Source: Chrysomallon squamiferum
Taxonomy: Eukaryota; Mollusca; Gastropoda; Neomphalida; Peltospiridae
Assembly (NCBI GenBank): GCA_012295275.1
Contig: SMMR01000017.1
Coordinates: 1 to 20,627 of the forward strand
Direction of reading: 5' to 3'
Length of the DNA: 20,627 nt
Position 1 is the first letter of the stretch, and each line of letters starts with the position of its first letter. The translations under genes were made by a program, and so were the position numbers. Below the pieces are notes generated by a model. The model made no database searches. It was not told the origin of the DNA and was given only the letters and a program-made list of their open reading frames with translations. Shown piece after piece: positions 10,477 to 19,950 of the stretch.

Positions 10477-11255
10477 CATTAACAGTTATCTAAGTAATGG
10501 AAATAAATTAAGTAATTGCATGTAAATAATGACCCTAGTACCTAAGTAAGCAGGAAGCAAGTAAGCTAAGTAAAATCAGGATGGAGTCAGTACATTTTAC
10601 AGTTATGTGATGTAACAATGTAAAAGTAACAACTTAACTAAGTGTCATAAGTTTAGGGGGAAGTAACTAAGTTAAATAAATAGTAACCTAAGTAGTGCAT
10701 TAACAATTTATCTAACTAAGAACAAAGTAAGTAAGTTATGAAAAAATGGTGATCTAGGATGGAAGGGGGAGGCAGAGCAGCTAAGGAGAAATACAAATTT
10801 GTACATTAACAATTATCTAAGTGGGAGACATAATTAAATTGCATGAAATAATGCCTACCTAAGTAAGCAAGGGATGCAGGTTACTAAGTTGGTAGGAATG
10901 CAAGAGTAAGTACGTTAACAATTATCTAAGTAAAAGAATAAATTTTAGTACTTACATGGAAATGGTAGGCCCTAAAAGGGAAGGAACAAGTAGCTAAGTA
11001 GGAAGTAGGAGATGGGAGTCATTTCATTAACAATTATATGAGTAAGGAATGGAAGAGTAAAGTGTGTTTAACTAGTGACCCTAAGTTGAGAGGGAGGAAT
11101 AGAATAAGTAAATGAAATAGTAGCCTAAAAGTAAGTACATTAACAATTTATCTAACTAAAGAGAACAAATTAAATTAAGTAAAGTAAAATAAATAAGCCT
11201 AAGTAAGCCAGGTATGCAGGTTTTTCTAAAGTAAGTGAGGAATGCAAAGTAAGTG
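10477..11255 (+). repeat. HOR copy, 779 bp
   Basis: All seven monomers are in order. M1 contains an apparent short duplication, GACCCTAGTACCTAAGTAAG, near 10531. The octamer site reads ATACAAAT. The M5 box has the CpG form ACGTTAAC at 10912. Confidence 0.92.
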
Positions 11256-12042
11256 CATTAAACAAGTTATCTAAGTAATGGAAATAAATTAAGTAATTGC
11301 ATAAAATGGTGACCCTAAGTAAGTAAAGCAGGAGGCCAAGTAACTAAAGTAAAGTCAGGGATGGAGTCAGTACATTTTACAATTATGTAAGTAAAAGAAT
11401 AAGTAACTACTTAACTAGTATCATTAAGTTTGTAGGGGGCCAGTGAAGTTAAGTAAAATAGTAGTAGCCTAAAGTAGCAATTGCATTAACAATTATCTAA
11501 CTAAGAACAAACAAAGTAAGTAAAGTGCAGTAAAAAATGATGATCTAGGATGGCAGGGAGCAGGCAACTAAGAGAGAAAATGCAAATTTGTACATTAACA
11601 ATTTATCTAAGTAAAGGAATAATTAAATTACATGTGAAATAATGGCCCTAAGTAAGCAAGGATGCAAGTTACTAAGTGGTGAGGAATGCACAAGTTAAGT
11701 ACATTAACAATCTATCTAAGTAAGAGAATAAATTTAAGTACTTACATAAAAAAGTGACTAGGCTAAATAAGGAGAACAAGTAGCTAAGTAAAAGTAGGAA
11801 TGCTAGTCATTACATTTAACAATTGTAAGAGTAAGAATGTAAGTAAGTGTTTAAACTAGTGTCCCCTAAGTTGGAGGGAGAGAGAATAATAAGTAAAGTA
11901 AAAATAGTAGCCTAAGTGAAAGTACATTAACAGTTATCTAACTAAAGAAAAAATTAAAAGTAAGTAAATAATGAAAAAAGTAAAAGGCCTAAATATGCAG
12001 GTATGCAAGTTTCTAAGTAAGTAGGAGGAATGCAAGTAAGTA
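11256..12042 (+). repeat. HOR copy, 787 bp
   Basis: All seven monomers are in order. ATGCAAAT is intact at 11580-11587. The M5 box is ACATTAACAATCTATC (11701). M7 carries an insertion-like ATGAAAAAAGTAAAAGG segment before GCCTAAATATGCAGG. Confidence 0.92.
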
Positions 12043-12820
12043 CATTAACAATTATCTAGTAATAAAAAATTAAATTAATTAATTAAAAAAATGACCCTAA
12101 GTAAAAAGGGAGCAAGTAGCTAAAGTAAATCAGGATGGAAGTCAGTTACATTTTACAATTTTGGTTGGAATGTAAAAGTGGAAACTAACTTAGCTAGTCA
12201 TAATTTGTTGTTGGAGGAGCCAGTACTAAAAGTTAGTAAATAGTAGCCTAAGTAACTTTACATTAACAGTGATCTAACTAAGAACAAAAAAGTAAGTAAA
12301 TTGCATGAAAATGGTGATCTAAGGATGGCAGGGCTGAGGCAAGCTAGCTAAGAGAAATACAAATTTGTACATTAACAGTTATCTAAAGTAAGACATAATT
12401 AAAGTGCATGAAATAATGACCTAAAGTAAAAGCAGGGATGCAGAGTTACTAAGTTAGTAGGAGGGAATGCAAGAGTAAGTACATTTAACAATTATCTAAG
12501 TAAAAAATAAATTTTAGTACTTACATGGAAATGGCCTAAGGCTAAGGAAGGGAGGAAACAAGTAGCTAAGTAAGTAGGAATGCAAGTCATTACATTAACA
12601 ATTATTGTGTGGGAGTAAGAATGTAAAGTAAAGTGTTTAACTAGTGACCCTAAGTTGTGAGGGGAGAATAAAATAAGTAAATGAAAATAAAATAAGCCTA
12701 AGTAAATTACATTAACAATTTATCTAACTAAAAAAATTAAAGTAAAGTAAAGTGAAATAATGACCAAAGTAAATGGCAGGTATGCAGTTTTTCTAAGTAA
12801 AGTGGGAATGCAAGTAAGTA
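12043..12820 (+). repeat. HOR copy, 778 bp
   Basis: All seven monomers are in order. M2 is divergent near 12160-12240 (TTGGTTGGAATG in place of TTATGTGAGTAAGAATG). The octamer site reads ATACAAAT. The M5 box has the CpA form. Confidence 0.92.
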
Positions 12821-13612
12821 CATTTAACAATTTATCTAAGTAATAAAATAAATTAAGTAATTTGCATGTAAAAATAAAAGTGACCCTAAGTAAAGCAAGG
12901 AAGCAAGTAGCTAAGTAAAATCAGGATGGAGTCATTACATTTTACATTTATGGAGTAAGGAATGTAAGTAACTTAACTTAACTAATATCATATGAAGTTA
13001 GTAGGGGATAAGTAAGTTAGTAAATAAATAGTACCCTAAGTAGCTTACATTAACAATTTATCTAACTAAGAACAAAAAAAAGTAAAAATTGCATGTAAAA
13101 TAGTGATCTAAGATGGGAGGAAGCAGGCAACTAAGAGAGAAAATACAAATTTGTACATTTAACAATTATCTAAAGTAAGGAGACATAATTAAAGTGCAAA
13201 AATGCCCCCTAAGTAAGCAAGGGATGCAAGTTACTAAGTTGGTAGGGAATGCAAGTTAAGTACGTTAACAATTATCTAAGTAAGAGAATAAAATTTAGTA
13301 CTTACATGGAAATGGTAGGCCCCTAAATAAAAGGAAGGAAAGCAAGTAGCTAAGTAAGAAGTGAGGAATGCAGAGTCATTACATTTAACATTTATGTGAG
13401 GTGGGGAATGTGAAATAAAGTGTTTAACTAGTGACCTAAGTTAAGTGGGGAGGAATAGATAAATGTAAGTGAAATAAAATAGTAACCTAAGTAAAAGTAC
13501 ATTAACAATTTATCTCTAAAAAAAATAGGAATTAAAGTGCATAAAGTAAAAATGAAATAAAGTAAGCAAAATATGCAGGTTTCTAAGTAAAGTAGGAATG
13601 CAAGTGAAATTA
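12821..13612 (+). repeat. HOR copy, 792 bp
   Basis: All seven monomers are in order. M3 has the AAGATGGGAGGAAGCAGGC form and ATACAAAT. The M5 box has the CpG form TACGTTAAC at 13261. The M7 box is disturbed (TTATCTCTAAAAAAAATAGG), losing the CTAACTAAG signature. Confidence 0.92.
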
Positions 13613-14421
13613 CATTAACAATTTATCTAAGTAATAAAAAAATTAAGTAAGTGAATTAAATAAAATGGTGACCCTAAGTAAGCAGGGAGCAAAAGTTAGC
13701 TAAGTAGAAGTCAGGATGGAGTCATTTACATTTTACAGTTATGTGATGTAAGAATGTAAGTTAACTTACTTAACTAATAGTATCATGTAAGTTGGCAAGG
13801 AGCAGCAAAGTAAGTTTAGTAAATAGTAGCCTAAGTAAGTACATTAACAATTTATCTAACTAAGAACAAAGTAAAGTAAAATTGCATAAATAAAGTGATC
13901 CTAGGATGGCAGGAAGGGCAGCTAACTAAGAGAAACAAGCAAATTTGTACATTAACAATTTATCTAAGTAAAGGGACATAATTAATTAAAAGTACATAAA
14001 AAATAGTGACCTAAAGTAAAGCAAGGGATGCAAAGTTACTAAGTTAAGGTAGGGAATGTGCAGTTAAGTACATTTAACAATTATCTAAGTAAAAGAATAA
14101 ATTTAGTACTTGCATAAATGAAATGGTCCTAGGCTAAAAAAGGGAGGGAAACAAGTAGCTAAGTTAAAGGGTGGGAATGCAAGTCATTTACATTTAACAA
14201 GTTATGTGAGTAAGGAATGTGTAAGTAAAGTGTTTTTAGCTAGTGACCTAAGTTGGGAGGGAGATAGAAGTAAGTAAAGTAAAAGTAGCCTAAGTAAGTA
14301 CATTAACAATTTATCTAAAAAAATACAAATTAATTAAGTAAGTAAAGTAAAAATGACCCTAAGTAAAAAGCAAAGGATACAGGTTTCTAAAAAGTAAGTG
14401 AGGAATGCAAGTAGTAAAGTA
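13613..14421 (+). repeat. HOR copy, 809 bp, longest regular copy
   Basis: All seven monomers are in order. The extra length is spread over many one- or two-base A and G expansions rather than one insert. The octamer position reads ACAAGCAAAT. The M5 box has the CpA form at 14071. Confidence 0.92.
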
Positions 14422-15210
14422 CATTTAACAATTATCTAAGTAATAAATAAAATTAAGTAAATGCATGAAATAGTGACCCTAAGTAAGGCAGGGAAGCAAG
14501 TAGCTAAGTAAATCAGGATGGAGTCAGTGCATTTTACAGTTATGTGAGTAAGAATGTAAGTAAGTAACTTAGCTAGTCATCCATAGAGTTAAGGGGCCAG
14601 TAAGTTAGTAAAATAAGTAGCCTAAAGTAAAGCTACATTAACAGTTATCTAACTAAGAAAGAAAGTAAAGTAGTAAAGTGCATAAAATGGTGATCTAGGA
14701 TGGCAGGGAGGCAGGCAGCTAAGAGAAAATGCAAATTTGTACATTAACAAGTTATCTAAGTAAAGGAGACATAATTAAGTGCATGAAAATAATGCCCTAA
14801 AAAAAGCAGGGATGCAGGTTACTAAGTTAGTGAGGAATGCAAGTTAAGTACGTTAACAATTATCTAAGTAAGAATAAATTTAAGTACTTGCATAAATGGA
14901 AAAGGTGGCTAACCTAAAAGGAAGGAAAGCAAGTAGCTAATAAGTGGGGAGGAATGCAAGTCATTCATTTACACAATTTAGTTTATTAAGTAAGGAAAGT
15001 AAGTAAAGTGTTTTAACTAGTGACCCTAAGTTGGTGAGGGAGAGGAATAAAAAGTAAAGTAAATAAAGTAGCCTAAGTAAAATTTACATTAACAATTTAT
15101 CTAACTAAAAGAATACAAATAAAATTAAGTGCATGTAAAAATGGCCAAGTAAGTAGTAAAAAAGGGATGCAGAGTTTCTAAGTGGGTGAGGAATGCAAGT
15201 AAGTAAATTG
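14422..15210 (+). repeat. HOR copy, 789 bp
   Basis: All seven monomers are in order. ATGCAAAT is intact at 14729-14736. The M5 box has the CpG form (ACGTTAAC at 14850). The M6 box is atypical (CACAATTTAGTTTATTAAG instead of AACAATTATGTGAGTAAG). Confidence 0.92.
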
Positions 15211-15327
15211 CATTAACAATTTATCTAAGTAATAAAATAAATTTAAATTAATTAATTGCATAAAATGAGTGACCTAAGTAAGCAAGGAAGCAAGTAACTA
15301 AATAAATCAGGATGGAGTCAGTCAGTA
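15211..15327 (+). repeat. Monomer M1 (A-type), reference
   Basis: The box CATTAACAATTTATCTAAG is followed by AATAAAATAAATT, an AATTGCATAAAATG segment, GACCTAAGTAAGCAAGGAAG and CAAGTAACTAA, ending in ATCAGGATGGAGTCAGT. It is most similar to M5: both share AATAAATT, an AAATGGTGA-like centre in most copies, CAAGTAACTAAGTAA and a GTCA end. The diagnostic word is ATCAGGATGG. Confidence 0.88.
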
Positions 15328-15435
15328 CATTTTACAATTATCTGAGTAAAATAAATGTAAGTAACTACTTTAACTAATGTCATAAGTTAGTAGGGAGCCA
15401 GTAAGTAAAGTAAAATAGTAAGCCTAAGTAAAGTA
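15328..15435 (+). repeat. Monomer M2 (B-type), reference
   Basis: The box starts CATTTTACAATTAT, so it lacks the AACAAT core found in the other six monomers. In most copies it continues TTATGTGAGTAAGAATG; this copy has TTATCTGAG instead. CTTTAACTAATGTCATAAG and GGGAGCCAGTAAGT follow, ending AGCCTAAGTAAAGTA. It is most similar to M6. The diagnostic words are AATGTCATAAGTTAG and GAGCCAGTAAG. Confidence 0.88.
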
Positions 15436-15542
15436 CATTAACAGTTATCTAACTAAAAGAAACAAAGTGAAGTAAAGTGCATAAAATAAGTGATCTAGGA
15501 TGGCAGGGAGGCAGGCAACTAAGAGAGAAATACAAATTTGTG
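15436..15542 (+). repeat. Monomer M3 (C-type), reference
   Basis: The box continues TATCTAACTAA, a signature shared only with M7. The unique middle is GTGATCTAGGATGGCAGGGA, then GGCAGGCAACTAAGAGAG, ending ATACAAATTTGTG. In seven other copies the end reads ATGCAAAT, a perfect POU octamer. The GATGGCAGG core resembles a YY1-type site, but this is only a motif resemblance. Confidence 0.88.
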
Positions 15543-15560
15543 CATTAACAATTATCTAAG
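15543..15560. other. Conserved monomer box, example
   Basis: CATTAACAATTATCTAAG is the segment most alike across the seven monomers. It holds AACAAT, the core bound by SRY/SOX HMG proteins, and TTATCT, whose reverse complement AGATAA fits the GATA-factor consensus WGATAR. Sequence identity shows conservation only. Binding is an inference, and in sequence this AT-rich such matches can be accidental. Confidence 0.5.
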
Positions 15561-15651
15561 TAAGGAAGACATAATTAAATTGCATGAAAAATAATGACCT
15601 AAGTAAAGCAGGGATGCAAGTTACTAAGTTGGTAGGAATGCAAGTTAATTA
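15543..15651 (+). repeat. Monomer M4 (D-type), reference
   Basis: The box is followed by GACATAATTAAATTGCATG, AATAATGACCTAAGTAAAGC, GGGATGCAAGTTACTAAGTT and GGTAGGAATGCAAGTTAA. The last three segments match the right part of M7 closely. The diagnostic word is GATGCAAGTTACTAAGTT. Confidence 0.88.
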
Positions 15652-15767
15652 CGTTAACAATTATCTAAGTAAGAATAAATTTAGTACTTACATGAAAAGT
15701 GGAGGCCCTAAAATAGGAAGGGAACAAACAAGTAGCTAAGTAAGTAGGAATATGCTAAAGTCATTTA
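15652..15767 (+). repeat. Monomer M5 (A-type), reference
   Basis: The box here is CGTTAACAATTATCTAAG, giving ACGTTAAC with one CpG and a GTTAAC palindrome; about half or more of the other copies have ACATTAAC. AATAAATTTAGTACTTACAT, GGAGGCCCTAAAATAGG and ACAAGTAGCTAAGTAAGT follow, ending AAGTCATTTA. The diagnostic word is TTTAGTACTTACATG. Confidence 0.88.
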
Positions 15768-15873
15768 CATTTAACAATTATGTGAGTAAGGAATGTAAGT
15801 AAGTGTTTAACTAGTGACCCTAAGTTGGAGAGGGAATAAGAAAGTAAAAAAAAATAGTAACCTAAAGTAAGTA
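15768..15873 (+). repeat. Monomer M6 (B-type), reference
   Basis: The box CATTTAACAATTATGTGAG carries TTATGT instead of TTATCT. GAATGTAAGTAAGTGTTTAA, CTAGTGACCCTAAGTTGGAG and AATAGTAACCTAAAGTAAG follow. It aligns with M2 along its length. The diagnostic word is GTGTTTAACTAGTGACC. Confidence 0.88.
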
Positions 15874-15993
15874 CATTAACAATTTATCTAACTAAAAAGA
15901 AAAATTAAAATTAAGTAAATAAATAATGACATAAAGTAAGCAAAAGTACATTATGCAGGTTTCTAAGTAGAGGTAGGAATGCAAGTAAGTGCA
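15874..15993 (+). repeat. Monomer M7 (C/D chimera), reference
   Basis: It begins like M3 (CATTAACAATTTATCTAACT) but from about base 40 follows M4: AATAATGACATAAAGTAAGC, ATGCAGGTTTCTAAGTAG, GGTAGGAATGCAAGTAAG. This copy holds about ten extra bases near 15941-15952 (GCAAAAGTACATTATGCAGG against the usual GCAAGTATGCAGG). The diagnostic word is GCAGGTTTCTAAGTA. Confidence 0.85.
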
Positions 15994-16789
15994 CATTAAC
16001 AATTATCTAAGTAATAAAATAAATTAAATTAGTAAATAAAAAATGGTGACCTAAAGAAAGCAAGGAGGCAAGTAACTAAGTAAAATCAGGATGGAAGTCA
16101 GTACATTTTACAATTTGTGTGTAAGTAAAAGAATGTAAGTAACTTCTAAGCTAACTAAGTTGTCATAGGGTTAGAGGGGCCAGTAGGTTAAAAAATGAAA
16201 GTAGTAGCCTAAAGTAAGTACATTAACAATTTATCTAACTAAGAACAAAGTAAGTAAGTAAGTAATTGCATGTAAATAGTGATCTAAGAGATCCTAGGAT
16301 GGGGAAAGAGGCAACTAAGAGAAAATGCAATTTGTACATTAACAATTTATCTAAGTAAGGACATGAAATTAAAGTGTAAAGTAAAAATAATGACCTAAGT
16401 AAAGCAGGGATGCAAGTTACTAAGTTGGTAGGAATGCAAGTAAGAAGTACATTAACAATTATCTAAGTAAAGAATAAATTTAAGTACTTACATAAATGGT
16501 AAGACCCTAAAATAAAGGAGGGAACAAGTAGCTAAGTGAAAGGAGGGAATGCAAAGTCATTGCATTAACAATTATGTGAGTAAAGGAATGTAAAAGTAAA
16601 AGTGTTTAACTAGTGACCTAAGTTAAAGGGAGAGAATAAAGTAAGTAAAATAGTAACCTAAGTAAAGTACATTTAACAATTTATCTAACTAAAAAAATAA
16701 ATTAAATTGCAGTAAAATAAATAGTGACCTAAAAAAAGCAAGGGATACAAGTTTCTAAGTAAGAGTGAGGAATGCAAGTAAGTGCATTA
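15994..16789 (+). repeat. HOR copy, 796 bp
   Basis: All seven monomers are in order. M3 holds a doubled GATCTAAGAGATCCTAGGAT near 16280-16299, where other copies have a single GATCTAGGAT. The octamer site reads ATGCAATT. The M5 box has the CpA form. Confidence 0.92.
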
Positions 16790-17577
16790 CATTAACAATT
16801 ATCTAATAATAAATAAATTAAGTAAATAAAGTAAATGGTGACCCTAAGTAAGCAAGGGAAGCAAAGTAACTACTATGAAATCAGGGATGGGAGTCAGTAC
16901 ATTTTACAATTTATGTAGAGTATAAAATGTAAAGTAACTACTTAGCTAATGTCATAAGTTGGGTTGGTAGGGGGCCAGTAAGTTAGTAAATAGTAGCCTA
17001 AAAGTAAGTACATTAACAATTTATCTAACTAAGAGAACAAAAGTAAGTAAAAGTAAGTAAAAAAAATAGTGATCTAAGATGGCAGGGAAGAAAGGAAGGC
17101 AGCTAAATAAAGAAAAAATACAAATTTGTACATTAACAAATTATCTAAGTAGGGAATTAATTAAATTGCATAAAATAATGAGCCTAAGTAAAAAGCAGGG
17201 ATGCAGAGTTACTAAGTTAGTGGGAATGCAAAGTTAAGTACATTTTAACAATTATCTAAGTAAGAATAAATTTTAGTACTTACATGAAATAGTGAGCCTA
17301 AAATATAAAGGAGGAACACAAGTAGCTAAGTAAAGTGAGGAATGCTAAGTCATTACATTTAACAAGTTATTGTGAGTAAAGAATGTAAGTAAGTGTTTAA
17401 CTAGTGACCCCTAAGTTGGGAGGGGAGAGAATAAGTAAATAAAAAAATAGTAAGCCTAAGTAAATTACATTAACATTTATTATCTAACTAAAATAAAATT
17501 AAGCAAGTAAAAAAAATAATAACATAAGTAAGCTAGGATGCAGGTTTCTAGAAGTAGGTAGGAATGCAAGTAAAGTA
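16790..17577 (+). repeat. HOR copy, 788 bp
   Basis: All seven monomers are in order. M3 carries an expansion, GGGAAGAAAGGAAGGCAGC, near 17083. The octamer site reads ATACAAAT. The M5 box is CATTTTAACAATTATC. The M7 box is expanded (CATTTATTATCTAACT). Confidence 0.92.
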
Positions 17578-18357
17578 CATTAACAATTTATCTAAGTAAT
17601 AAAATAAATTAAGTAATTAAATAAAATGGTGACCCTAAGTAAGCCAGGAGGCAAGTAACTAAGTAAATCAGGATGGAGTCAGTACATTTTACAATTTATG
17701 TAAGTAAATGAATAAGTAACTGCTTAACTAATATCATAGGTTAGTTGAAGGGGGGTAAGTAAGTAAAAGTTAGTAAAGAAAGTAACCTAAGTAGAAATTA
17801 CATTTAACAGTTATCTAACTAAGAAACAAAGTAAAAGTAAAGTGCATGAAATAATGAAGTGATCTAAGATGGCAGGAAGCAGGCAACTAAGAGAAAATGC
17901 AAATTTGTACATTAACAATTATCTAAGTAAGTAACAGTAATTAAATTGCATAAAAAAAATAATGCACCTAAGTAACAAAAAGGGATGCAAGTTACTAAGT
18001 TAGTGAGGAATGCAAGTTAAGTACATTAACAATTATCTAAGTAAGAAATAAATTTAGTACTTGCATGAAATAGTAGGCTAAAATAAGGAGGAGGAAACAA
18101 GTAACTAAGTAGAGTAGGGAATGCAAGTCATTACATTTAACAATTATGTGAGTAGGAATGTGAAGTAAAAGTGTTTAACTAAGTGACCCTAAGTTGGCAG
18201 GGAGAGAATAAAGTAAGTAAATAGTAACCTAAGTAAAGTACATTAACAATTTATCTATCTAAAAACTAAATTAAATAAAAGTGCAGAAGTAAATAATGGC
18301 CCTAAGTAAAAAGCAAGGTTGCAAGTTTCTAAGTAAGTGAGGAATGCAAGTAAAGTA
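17578..18357 (+). repeat. HOR copy, 780 bp
   Basis: All seven monomers are in order. ATGCAAAT is intact at 17897-17904. The M7 box reads TTATCTATCTAAAAACTAAA, a four-base ATCT duplication relative to TTATCTAACT. The M5 box has the CpA form. Confidence 0.92.
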
Positions 18358-19156
18358 CATTAACAATTTATCTAAGTAATAAAATAAAATTAAAGTAATT
18401 AAATGTAAAAATGGTGACCCTAATAAGCAAGGAGAAAGGAAGCAAGTAACTAAGTAAATCAGGATGGAAGTCAGTACATTTTACAATTATGTAAGGTAGG
18501 AATAATGTAAGTAACTACTTAACTAATGTCATAAGTTTGCAAAAGGGAGCCAGTAAGTGAATAGAAATGAAAAGTAGCCTAAGTAATTACATTAACAATT
18601 ATCTAACTAAGAAAAAGTAAGTGAAGTAGCATAAATAGTGAGTAGATCTAAGATGGCAGGGAAGCAGGCAACTAAAGAAAAATACAAATTTGTACATTAA
18701 CAATTTATCTAAGTAGGAACATAATTAAATTGCATAAAAATATGGCCCCTAAGTAAAAGCAAGGGATGCAGAGTTACTAAGTTAGGTAGGAATGCAAAGT
18801 TAGTAGTGCAAAATTATTATCTAAAGTAAGAGAATAAATTTAGTACTTACATAAAAAATCAAATGGTAGGCCCTAGCTAAATAAGGAAGGAAACAAGTAA
18901 CTAAGTAAAAGAGGGAATGCAAGTCATTACATTAACAATTATGTGAGTAAGAATGTAAAGTAAGTAGTAAGTGTTTAAATTTAACCTACCTAAGTTGGGA
19001 GGGAGAAGAATAAATTAAGTAAATACAAGTAACCTAAGTAAAGTACATTAACAATTTATCTAACTAAAAAGAATAAATTTAAAGTAAGTAAAATAATGAC
19101 CTAAGTAAACAAGTAGGATGCAGGTTTCTAAGTAGAGTAGGAATGCAAGTAAATTA
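18358..19156 (+). repeat. HOR copy, 799 bp
   Basis: All seven monomers are in order. The M5 box is damaged (GTGCAAAATTATTATC near 18806). M6 lacks the usual CTAGTGACC and reads TTTAAATTTAACCTACC. The octamer site reads ATACAAAT. Confidence 0.9.
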
Positions 19157-19950
19157 CATTAACAATTATCTAAGTAATAAATAAATTAAGTAATTAAAGT
19201 AAAATGGTGAAACCTAAGTAAGAGGAAAAGTAAAAGTAACTAAAAGTAAATCAGGATGGAAGTCAATTTTACATTTTACAATTATGTGAAGTAAGGAATG
19301 TAAGTAACTAGCCTTAACTAATGTCATAGGAGTTAGCAAGGGGCCAGTAAGTTTAAGTAAAATAGTAAGCCTAAGTAAGTACATTAACAATTTATCTAAC
19401 TAAAAACAAGTAAGTAAATTGCATAAAAATGGTGATCTAAGATGGCAGGAAGCAGAGCAACTAAAGAGAAAAATACAAATTTGTGCATTAACAATTTATC
19501 TAAGTAAGGATTAAATTAAAGTGCATTAAAATAATGACCCTAAGTGCAAAGGGATGCAGAGTTACTAAGTTTGGTGAGGAATGCAAGTAGTTAGTACATT
19601 TAACAATTATCTAAGTAAGAAATAAATTTAGTACTTACATGGAAAATGGGCCCCTAAAATAAGGAAGGAAGCAAAGTAACTAACTAAGTAGAGAATGCAA
19701 AGTCATTACATTAACAATTATGTAAGAATAAGATGTGTGTAAAGTAAAGTTTTAACTAGTGAAGCCTAAGTTAAAGGGGAGAAGAGTAATTAAAATAAAA
19801 AATAAATAGTAACCTAAGTAAAGTACATTAAACATTTATTCTTCTAACAAATTAAGTTATCTTAGAAATAAGTAAATGAAATAAATTGACCTAAAAGAAA
19901 TGAAGATGCATGAAGAGTTTCTAAGTAGAGGTAGGAATGCAAGTAAAGTA
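19157..19950 (+). repeat. HOR copy, 794 bp
   Basis: All seven monomers are in order. M7 is disturbed near 19829-19870 (CATTTATTCTTCTAACAAAT, then TTAAGTTATCTTAG), as though the TTATCTAA part of the box were displaced. The octamer site reads ATACAAAT. The M5 box has the CpA form. Confidence 0.9.

Larger units (their letters stand above)
15211..15993 (+). repeat. HOR copy, 783 bp, reference copy
   Basis: Used here to define monomer limits because all seven boxes are readable: 15211, 15328, 15436, 15543, 15652, 15768 and 15874. The monomer lengths are 117, 108, 107, 109, 116, 106 and 120 bases. The M1-M4 half is 441 bases and the M5-M7 half 342 bases. The octamer site reads ATACAAAT. Confidence 0.94.
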
